Below, in pieces: positions 52,721 through 64,000 of a stretch of 64,000 bases of DNA. The DNA is taken from contig OY811973.1 of the NCBI GenBank assembly GCA_963681505.1, positions 1,014,694-1,078,693 on the forward strand, given 5' to 3'. The position numbers and the translations under genes were made by a program. The notes under the pieces were generated by a model. The model was not told the origin of the DNA, ran no database searches, and was given only the letters and a program-made list of their open reading frames with translations. The DNA comes from Eunapius fragilis (taxonomy: Eukaryota > Porifera > Demospongiae > Spongillida > Spongillidae). Within the stretch, counting starts at the first letter, position 1; every line of letters begins with the position of its first letter.

Positions 52721-53190
52721 TTTAGCATTGGTACCTTTCTTGGAGGATTTTATTTTTTGTAATGTGTAGGCAAGCTACAGTAGCGGCTCGCTACAGCGGA
52801 AAAATAATTATATTCACCTGGTACAGAAGAAACTGTTGGTGTACTTAGCAAACCCACCTGTGGTTGACTGCTCCCCTCTCTAAATAGAATTCACTGTTTA
52901 TCGTGGCTTTGCTGTTACGCAACGTTTCGTAATCCGCCCCTTTTCTACAATTTCATTTCCTACTCCGCGCCCCACCTACCTGTACAGCTTCAACTTTGCT
53001 TTGTTACCATGGTGGAGGGATGCAACCTGTTAGTGTGTCAATGAGCACACCATTTTCTAGGAGGAAGGTACAGTGTATGAAGACGAGTGATGGTCTTCAT
53101 TATGCTCATACACACCCTCATGCATTTGCAACATGTTGATGGATATGGTGATCTGCTACGGCACATGCATGTGTATAATATATCCATCCT
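47600..53190. other. 5.6-kb gene-free region
   Basis: Mostly AT-rich DNA with no exon chain I can support. It contains poly(C)/(CA)n at 49083-49125, a poly(C) tract near 49893-49910, a poly(G) near 50707, a long poly(C) at 51671-51693 and a (TG)n at 52672-52718. Short ORFs here look random. Confidence 0.5.
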
Positions 53191-53734
53191 TATAAGCAAA
53201 AATCAAATCCTTTCCTCCAGGATGGAATAAGTTCTTTTGGAGTTGATTGGAATGAGTTTTGTGAAGGTACATGCAGGTGTGGAGCAGGTGAAAGTCCCTG
53301 ACACAGTTTGCCCCTGTGGAGACTACGACTCCACCATTACTGCTCTTTCAGCTTGTTATGATGCCACATCCCCTTGTGAGGATTATGGAATCACCACCTA
53401 CGTGAACATCAGAGATTACTTAATTAGTAATTCTTGATATTAATTTTGTGTAATTGTGAGTATGGATTTATTTTCATTAATAGTACGCGTTCTCAGACCG
53501 CATTTGGAATTTTGGCACAAACGGTACACGAATTCCCAGTTCCCAGACCGCACAGGGAATCGCAAGTTTCCAGTTCCCAGGCCGCACTTGAAATTTCGGT
53601 GTGGTCTGGGAACTGGGAACTCGAGTGCCGTTTGTGCCATTAATTCCCGGCGCAGTCTGGGAACGCGTCACCGAAAAGTTTACTGCTATGAAAAAATTAA
53701 CACAATGAAATTATGGCACAAACGGTATTCCATA
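53191..53734. repeat. Inverted repeat, right copy (partner 41787-42311)
   Basis: Reverse-oriented counterpart of 41787-42311, ending at ACGGTATTCCATA. Block-B-like Rab sequence begins about 40 bp further on. Confidence 0.85.
53195..53437 (+). pseudogene. Frameshifted copy of the small secreted-protein ORF
   Basis: Two frames are needed to follow the 42067-42381 protein: FLQDGISSFGVDWNEFC in one, and VCPCGDYDSTITALSACYD to IRDYLISNS in another, with a small insertion near 53272. The signal peptide part is absent. Confidence 0.6.
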
Positions 53735-53922
53735 TTATGACGGTACGTCGAAGTACGTCTGGCTTTGCGAGACTAGCGCACTAGAGCATCAAAGCCGTAC
53801 GGAAAAAAAAAAAACGTAATCCAAGTAAGTGCGTCACATGTCGAATCACGCGGGGAATTAAAAACATCGCCCGCATCAGATTCATTGCACATATTTCAAC
53901 ACAGGAACTTTGCGACAATGGT

Positions 53923-54145
53923 ATGTTTGCACACCGCTCCATAGGGGGTAAAGTAGGGGGTAAAGCACCCAAAACGGTACCATCCACAGGCATTCGGCAA
54001 GCGAGATCAGGCATTCGTCAAGCGAGATCTTCAGTACAAAGTCCTCCTGATCGGAGACTCGGGGACAGGAAAGACCAGTATCTTAAAGCGGTACGTGCAC
54101 CAGGTCTTCTCCAACCAGTACAAGTTAACTGTATCCTCTCTGCGA

Positions 54146-54177
<32 letters not shown>

Positions 54178-55114
54178 AGGGTGAAAGAGAAGGATGGACG
54201 TTCTCTGTGTGCTTTCTTTGACTGCACTTGCACGCAGTTAGGCGTTGACTTCTCTTTTAAGGTTCTTCAATACGACGACAATACAAGTGTACGCCTCCAG
54301 ATATGGGACATTCAAGGTTAGATAGCAAACTGGTGCAAACATTGTACTTAACAATACCTCCTCATTCCACCACACCTCTTACCTCCTTCCCACCACACCT
54401 CTTACCTCCTCCCCATCACACCTCTTACCTCCTCCCACCATTCTCCTCTATCCCATCATTTCTCCAGGTCAAGAGAGGAGTAGCTCAATGACCCGGGTAA
54501 GTGGCGGGAAACCACTACTATAGTCTAGTGGGGGTGGCCACATTACAAGGTGCCTCCCCCGTAATTCACCAATTCCCAAATAGGTGTACTTCAAGGAGGC
54601 GAGGGGTGCACTGGTAGTGTTTGATGTCACAAGACCAACCACATTCGAGTCAGTCCAGATATGGAAGTCTGACCTGGACAACAAGGTATTCCTCCCTAAT
54701 GGTGACCACATCCCAGCTGTGCTTTTGGCTAACAAGGTCAGCAGGTCATAACATTTTTGTACTTCTGTTGGTTTATTCTGGAGTGTTTTGTACCCTTCTC
54801 TCTCAGTGGGATCTTGCCAACCAAATGACAACAGAAATTTCTGACCAGTTGGACAACTATTGTGACAAAAACGGATTTGTAGGTTGGTTCAGGACTTCAG
54901 CCAAAGAAGGATATGGTATTGATGATGCAGTGAGGAAGCTTTTGTCCAAGGTGCGTATGCATGCGTGTGTGCACAAATGGATTACTGATGGATTACCAAG
55001 CTGTATCATCTTAAACTCCAGACAATGGAGAGTGATGTTCCAGTAGCACCACCAAACAGGTCAGATGTGGCACATCTATCCGAAATTCAAAAAGTTTCTA
55101 GCTGTCCCTGCTGA
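53923..55114 (+). CDS. Rab32-type small GTPase, six exons, damaged N-terminus
   Basis: Exons end or start at 54130, 54238-54316, 54468-54496, 54584-54736, 54807-54950 and 55022-55114. All GTPase motifs are present: P-loop GDSGTGKTS, switch I side L-G-V-D-F, the G3 region WDIQGQE (usual Ala replaced by Gln), NKWD (G4) and TSAK (G5). The C-terminus ends S-S-C-P-C, a C-x-C prenylation signal. GVDF plus KVL and the VYFKEARGALVVFDVTR block place it with Rab32/38/29, regulators of lysosome-related organelle traffic. Exon 1 before the P-loop has a 1-nt frameshift relative to the paralogue at 63231 and no in-frame ATG, so the natural start is lost or lies elsewhere. Confidence 0.8.
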
Positions 55115-55366
55115 GCAACATTCCTATTTTCTCCCTCCCTCCCTCTTTCTCCTTTCCTGTCCTTTCTGCCTGATGTGTGTATGTAGTGGCTTTCCAAATA
55201 TTTATATTATAACATAAGTTTGTAAGTGGGGGCGGGGCTGAATGATTATGCAGGCGCTGGCTTACGCGGAGAAGCCACACAGTAATTATATAACAGGCTT
55301 TTACAAGCTTTTTCACGCCCATGCCTACGGCTGTCCAGAAAGCGACGTTGCGATCACAGTCACGAT

Positions 55367-56527
55367 ATGGTATGTTCTGGGACGGGTTGTGTGCAGTGTT
55401 CACTTTTAACGACCGTACCTCAGTCGAAGACAGCGCAGGCACAGGCAGCCGCACCACCTTCCAAAAAGGAACACCTCTTCAAGGTCATAGTCATAGGTAA
55501 CCCCGGCACAGGGAAGACGAGCATCATCAAGAGATACGTACATGGCTTCTACTCATCTCAGTACAAGGCAACCGTATCCTCCATCCCTCCCTCCTTCTCC
55601 TCCTGCTTGCAAGGGTAGCGGCGCTGTGTCTACATATGCATTCGCACGTGCTGTCGGTTAGGACCGCTCCTTAACGAAACCCTGCTAACAGATTGGCGTT
55701 GACTTTGCACTCAAGGTTATTCAGCTAGATGACAACACCGTGATCCGTTTGCAAATTTGGGACATGGCCGGTGAGTCTTGCGCTTTTTTTGTGGCAGCTA
55801 GATAATGCAGCATGCAACGCCGCCATGTTGTATCCTCCTCAGGTCAAGAAAGGGCTGGTACAATGAGCAGAGTAAGTAACTCCTCCCAGCCATGTGCTAG
55901 CTAATAAGCACCCTCTCCCCACCATACGTTTTCCTTTCCTCTTCCTTCTTCTCCTCTCCCCCTCCTCCTCTTCCCCTCCCCCTCCTCTCCCTCCACCTTA
56001 TACTGCATTAAGGTCTATTACAAGGAAGCGATAGCGGCCTTCATAATATTTGATGTAACAAGAACACGTTTGATGCAGTAAGCTTGTGGAAAACAGATGT
56101 AGACCAGAAGGTGTTCTTGCCTGATGATAAACCTGTCCCTGTTATCTTGTTGGCCAACAAGGTGAATTAAGCAGTTTGATGAATACACATTTAAAAAATT
56201 CCCTTGTTCTCCTATCCATATCCTCCATATCTTTTCTCTCTCCTCTCCCCTCTCTCTCTCCCCTCTCTCCCTCTCTCTCCCCCTCCCCTCTCTCCCTCTC
56301 TCTCCTCCTCCCCTCTCCCCCACCCCTTTCTCTCTCCTTGCCTTTCTGCATTGCTCACAATCTGCTCACCACGATAGTGGGATCTTATTAGTGAGAGTTT
56401 CTTGAACAATGATTCTCACATGTTGGATGATTACTGCAAAGACAAAGGCTTTGTGAGCTGGTTCAAGACCTCAGCCAAGGATAATATTGGACTTGAAGAA
56501 GCTGCAAAGGCTCTTGTCCTTAAGTAA
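55367..56527 (+). pseudogene. Rab32-type small GTPase, second paralogue, frameshifted and 3'-truncated
   Basis: Exons 55367-55573, 55692-55770, 55843-55871, 56013-56161 and 56378-56527 share phases with the neighbouring Rab gene. The N-terminus is Gln/Ala-rich, followed by HLFKVIVIGNPGTGKTSIIK (P-loop), IGVDFALKVIQLDDNT, WDMAGQER (canonical G3), then VYYKEAIAAFIIFDVTRT, where a single-base loss shifts the frame. After it the original frame reads on through LLANK, WDL and TSAK. The last exon runs into TAA right after the point where the paralogue has a donor, so the prenylation exon is missing. Block B begins 65 bp later, suggesting the duplication breakpoint removed it. A sequencing error could explain the single-base loss. 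Confidence 0.8.
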
Positions 56528-56591
56528 ATTGGCGTCCCAAGGAATGTGTGTGTGTGTCAGCTCACACACACAACACACACATACACACACA

Positions 56592-60186
<3,595 letters not shown>

Positions 60187-60271
60187 CCTTTTTACGCGCC
60201 CCACATAAAATTCCCGCCAAAGAAGTTATAAATTTAATGCGGAAATATACGGAGCCTAGCCATCGCGCACG
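60187..60271. promoter_or_regulatory. Bidirectional MCM3/TSEN34 promoter with E2F site (block B)
   Basis: Eighty-five bases between the two start codons. TTCCCGCCAAA is preserved at 60211-60221 although the MCM3 gene it faces is dead. Confidence 0.7.
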
Positions 60272-62116
60272 ATGGCAAAAGTATTAGGATTTTCTCATGG
60301 TGATGACATACTGGTATGGAGCGCAGCGGGTGGGTTTACTGAAAGGTGGGGGTAATGTTAGCTTTTAACACACAACTTTTCAGACGCCATTCGGCTGCGT
60401 AAGGACTGGAGGGTAATGGGAGGTCTAATTGGAGCTCTTCCCCAACGTACTAGGCAGAATGCACATTTAGGGCTTCCGCTCAAGTTGATGCTTGAAGAGG
60501 CCGCCCTACTGGTTGATAAAGGTAAGTGCTAGCTACCCAATGGCAGAGCACACATTATATTGCTTGGGCCATCACTTCGACACTGAAAGGCGTGTTGGAG
60601 ATTAAGGAGTACACCCCACCCTCTAACACAGAGAACTGGGGTGAAGCGTTCGATCGTGCGCGAGCTCAGAACTTCGCAAGACAGGTACGCTCGTTTTTTA
60701 CGCATTTAATAAAGGGCCGTGGTAATAACATGTGAGCGGATAATATTTGCGTAGCACAACATTCGTGGTACACTGGTTTCACCTTCAGTTCACAGATTAC
60801 CAGCAAAAGGCAAACGAAAAGTTGCGGAAATTTACTGGTACTCGGACAACAAGCGGAGCACTTCCGTTGGGACAGACGACGGTAGAAAAGGAATTGGAAT
60901 TGAATAAAGTAGAAGAGGAGTCACTTGTCCAGGTGGAAGGAGTAGTGCATAAGAAAGAGACAGAACCGTCTACTAGTGATGTATCAAACGACTCAAAGCT
61001 CGTTCAGATGGATACAGTTGAGCTAGAGAATGCTTCATCACAGAGTACGTGATGGTGGAAATAACCTACCAGGATCACAGATAGTGATGTCATCCTTCAC
61101 TGTGCCTGACACTAATCCATGGTTAACCAACATTCAGGTGACACCACACATTCTCACAAAGGAGGCACATTGGAACACCTTCATGAGAGTGCGGTAGAAT
61201 CCCTTCCCAAAGGTTGCTCTTTCTCTCCACTGGTGTGTATTCATGTGGGTAAGGCCCATCATGGAGGTCATGTGGCATCATGCAATGTCATGTGGCATCA
61301 TGCAAGGTCATGTGACATCATGCAAAGTCAGGTGACATCCCGCAATAAACCTTCACAGCTGACCCTATGACTGACCTGGATCCTGCACACTTTAAGGCTG
61401 CACTTTGGACATACCCTCGAACGGAGTTGGAGGTGGGTGTGGTCTCTCTTGCGTCAACAAAACTACTGGAGGGGGGGGGGCTGTATGGCAGATTTACAAA
61501 ATATCGCTAGGTGTGTAACATTGCATGCCCTAACTCAAGCGTGTCACTTCATGTAGATAATCCGCTACAAGGTGTTTGTTGACCTGTGGAGCCAAAATTA
61601 CTACATTACCCCAGGGCTGAAGTATGGTGGAGACTACCTTGTGTACCCAGGTCAGTGTTTGGCTACAGTGCACTTCAATAAACCTAATTTGTAGTGGGTT
61701 TGTACACGTTCTGATTTCATGGAAACACAATACGCTTTCAGCCAACATTTTCCATACACACACACAACAGGCACGTCTTTTGTTTATTTGTAGTAGTGTA
61801 TCATTCGGCAATGCCTCACACACACACACATACACAAAATTTGTTTCATTGATGGATGAAGCTAAAAATAAAAACCACCAGCAAAGTCCATTAACTGTGG
61901 GCACTAGGTCACTATTCTCTTGGTGCCCACTCAGGTGATCCCGCTCTGGTGCACTCACACTATGTGGCCATTGTGCAGCCTTGGACGCAGTCTGTGTCCC
62001 CGCCCATCTCATGTGGCAGGATTGGGACCAAGGTGAAGAAGAACACACTGCTGTGTTCTGTAGACTTGTCAGGCTCTGTCAGGTACTTCACCTGGCAATG
62101 GACTGGTTTTGCATAA
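60272..62116 (+). CDS. TSEN34: tRNA-splicing endonuclease subunit TSEN34 (block B, intact, eight exons)
   Basis: Exons 60272-60329, 60384-60521, 60590-60684, 60789-61044, 61138-61248, 61359-61432, 61557-61650 and 61935-62116 join in phase to 1008 nt, 335 aa (human about 310). TSEN34 is a catalytic subunit of the nuclear tRNA-splicing endonuclease and cuts the 3' splice site of intron-containing pre-tRNAs. Visible are the N-terminal domain (MAKVLGFSHGDDILVWSA, LPQRTRQNAHLGLPLKLM), a charged linker, and the endonuclease fold with LWSQNYYITPGLKYGGDYLV. The Tyr/His/Lys catalytic-triad region is VYPGDP, VHSHY, VKKNTLLC, and the end is FTWQWTGFA. It is head-to-head with MCM3 and tail-to-tail with CDCA7 (108 bp apart). 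Confidence 0.93.
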
Positions 62117-62224
62117 ATATTATTATTTTTGGCGGGCAGCATACACGTACATTCACAAATGAAAATGATACACAGGTGTTCAGCAAATGAGCGTTTTAAA
62201 AAAGTGATGGAAAAGTTTGGTGGT

Positions 62225-63010
62225 TCAGTAGCGGGACTTTTCAAGGTACTCGCGGACGCTGTCGAAACCTGCTTCTTTAGCCAGGTGGATCATGATGCCG
62301 GTGGGGGGTCGTCCCTTTTTGGGGAGGCAGAAGCTGCAGTTACAGATGCCGCGACAAGGGGGGCACACCCAAGTGGCGTCTAGAAGCGTCTCACGTGCGC
62401 ACTCGCCGTATCTGTTACGCAAGCAGGGCCCGCAGAACTGACCCCTTACGCCTGTGCACTTCTTGTTGTGGCAGATCGTTTTCTGGTCGAGGGTCTTTTG
62501 CCTACACTGGTGACAGGTGGTGCCATTGACCTTATCGTACGTTTTGTTTTTCACGCTCTGGGCGACCTCCTTGACTGTGAGTGGGTCGTAGTCGAGTCCG
62601 CCTAGTTCGATGGGCAAGGCCTCGTTCTCCTTGTCGTTGAGACACTGCCTTCTGCTTCTGGTGGAGTACACGCGTCTCTTGAGGTCCTGGTCGTCTTTCA
62701 GTCCTTCCACCAACGAGAGTTTAGCTGCACTCACGGAGCGTGTGTGGGGGCGTCTCGCTGCCTCTCCGAACTTTGGCCTCGCCTTCCTCGAAGGGTTGCA
62801 GCGCACGTTGACGAGCAGCTGCCGCCGTGTGGATGTCTTCTTGCTTGGGGTTGTGATGCCTTTCTCAGGCGTCCTTTCGGAATCCACAGGCAGGTGCAAC
62901 CCCGTGCCTTCTGGAAAGAGTTCCTCGAGCATCTTCTTATTCTCCTTGATCCTTTCCAAGCGAGCGATTTCGTATTCGCTCAACCGACGTGTCTCCATTC
63001 TTGCTGTCAT
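62225..63010 (-). CDS. CDCA7: CDCA7-like zinc-finger protein (zf-4CXXC_R1)
   Basis: A single-exon frame of 261 aa from ATG 63010 (or 257 aa from ATG 62998, giving METRRLSEYE). The N-terminal half is basic and charged. The C-terminal ~110 residues are the CDCA7 zinc-finger domain: TTCHQCRQKTLDQKTICHNK, FCGPCLRNRYGE, WVCPPCRGICNCSFC and the ending GFDSVREYLEKSRY. CDCA7 recruits the HELLS remodeler to chromatin and supports DNA methylation maintenance; human CDCA7 mutation causes ICF syndrome. The conserved cysteines are all visible. The upstream frame is open beyond 63010 but includes a poly(A)-like stretch and is unlikely to be coding. There is no counterpart in block A. Confidence 0.93.
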   Translation of the reverse strand: MTARMETRRLSEYEIARLERIKENKKMLEELFPEGTGLHLPVDSERTPEKGITTPSKKTSTRRQLLVNVRCNPSRKARPKFGEAARRPHTRSVSAAKLSLVEGLKDDQDLKRRVYSTRSRRQCLNDKENEALPIELGGLDYDPLTVKEVAQSVKNKTYDKVNGTTCHQCRQKTLDQKTICHNKKCTGVRGQFCGPCLRNRYGECARETLLDATWVCPPCRGICNCSFCLPKKGRPPTGIMIHLAKEAGFDSVREYLEKSRY

Positions 63011-63230
63011 GTATATGGCTTCTCCCCACGACCTTTTCTTAAACACGCCGCCGGGGGAAAAAAAAAAAGTGATACGCATGCGCACTACAGCATCAAAACC
63101 GTACGGGAAAAAAAAAAGAAAAACGTAACCAAGTAAGTGCATCACATGTCGAATCACGCGGGGAATAAAAACATCGCCCCGCATCAGATTCATTGCACGT
63201 ATTTCAACAGGGGAACTTTGCGACAATGGT

Positions 63231-64000
63231 ATGTTTGCACACCGCTCCATAGGGGGTAAGCACCCAAAACGGTACCATCCACAGGCATCCGGCAAGCGAG
63301 AACTTCAGTACAAAGTCCTCCTGATCGGGGACCCGGGGGCAGGAAAGTCCAGTATCGTAAGCCGGTACGTGCACCAGGTCTTTTCCAACCAGTACAAGGT
63401 AACCGTATCCTCACTGCGACGTTGGGGGGATGGGGGGGGGGGGGGGGGGGAAGGGGTGGAGAGAGAGATGGAAGAGAAGGGTGGACGTTCTCTGTGTGCT
63501 TTCTTTGACTGCACTTGCACGCAGATAGGCGTTGACTTCTCTCTTAAGGTTCTTCAATACGACGACAATACAAGCGTACGCCTCCAGATATGGGATATTG
63601 GAGGTTAGATAGCAAACTGGTGCAAACATTGTACTAAACAAAACCTCCTCATTCCACTACACTTCTTACCTCCTCCCCACCACACCTCTTACCTCCTCCC
63701 CACCACACCTCTTACCTCCTCCCCACCACACCTCTTACCTCCTCCCCATCACACCTCTTACCTCCTCATACCACCTCTTACCTTCTCATACCACCTCCCT
63801 CCCACCACCACCTATCTCTCACCACTACCACCACCTCTTACCTCCTCCCACCACCACCTTCCTCCTCCCACCACTACCACCACCACCTTCCTCCTCCCAC
63901 CATTCTCATCTATCCCATCACTTCTCCAGGTCAAGATAAGAGTGGCTCGATGACCCGGGTAAGTGGCGGGAAACCACTACTATAGTCTAGTGGGGGCGGC
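63231..64000 (+). CDS. Rab32-type small GTPase, third paralogue (5' part)
   Basis: Exons 63231-63404, 63525-63603 and 63930-63958 are visible; the gene runs off the window. It starts MFAHRSIGGKHPKRYHPQA, then ELQYKVLLIGDPGAGKSSIV (P-loop), QVFSNQYKVT, IGVDFSLKVLQYDDNTSVRL and WDIGGQDKSGSMTR. Two G3 changes stand out: Ala to Gly and Glu to Asp in the usual A-G-Q-E. The N-terminus is intact, unlike the copy at 53923, which it closely matches in DNA. It is divergent from CDCA7 with a ~220-bp gap. Intron 1 contains a poly(G) run (63434-63450). Confidence 0.88.

Noticed and set aside
62225..63295. Extended CDCA7 frame starting far upstream at 63295
   Set aside because: The extension crosses the poly(A)-rich stretch and the first exon of the divergent Rab gene; similarity begins only near the M-E-T-R-R start.

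Overview
The window is animal nuclear DNA. It has spliced genes with short GT-AG introns, animal gene families (MCM3, TSEN34, CDCA7, Rab32-type GTPases, a GT92 glycosyltransferase, CD225/dispanin membrane proteins) and a dense mix of eukaryotic transposons. An early-branching marine invertebrate, most likely a sponge, fits best: introns are compact, minisatellites and poly(G) tracts abound, lysine-rich Y-K-A-D-P-E-x-K-K repeat proteins are present, and DIRS-like and endonuclease-type retroelements occur. That assignment is inference; no ribosomal or mitochondrial marker is present.

1-13.3 kb: a CD225/dispanin (IFITM-like) cluster with one 3' end and two complete genes (9479-10683 and 11716-13307). 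It is broken up by a 28-bp minisatellite (two arrays), piggyBac and Merlin/ISXO2 transposase relics, a hAT-like MITE and a nested insertion. In the nested insertion, a retroelement remnant flanked by a 16-bp target duplication (3858-9336) is itself split by a 4.64-kb DNA element made of two ~2-kb inverted arms with a 6-bp target duplication (4649-9287).

13.5-31 kb: mostly mobile and repetitive DNA around two nearly identical GT92 glycosyltransferase copies (16.5-21.3 kb and 27.5-29.0 kb). Each copy is disrupted at a different nearby position, one by a 3.57-kb insertion and the other by a 325-bp MITE. A CR1/L2-like LINE, an Ulp1-like protease fragment, several MITEs and several tandem arrays fill the rest.

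31-64 kb: a direct tandem duplication of a block MCM3(-) / TSEN34(+) / CDCA7(-) / Rab32-like(+). Block A (32.2-55.1 kb) has a complete 17-exon MCM3 of 824 codons, but its TSEN34 has a damaged first exon. CDCA7 is missing from block A and replaced by about 12 kb bounded by inverted repeats and holding a DIRS-like element. Block B (56.6 kb to the window end) has a decayed MCM3 but an intact 335-aa TSEN34, an intact CDCA7 and an open Rab32-like gene running off the edge. MCM3 and TSEN34 are head-to-head across an ~80-bp promoter with a consensus E2F site, so decay is reciprocal: each gene of the pair is clean in only one block. In block A the MCM3 intron between exons 10 and 11 is a 24-bp minisatellite, stop-free and a multiple of three, so intron retention would insert an octapeptide-repeat domain into the ATPase.
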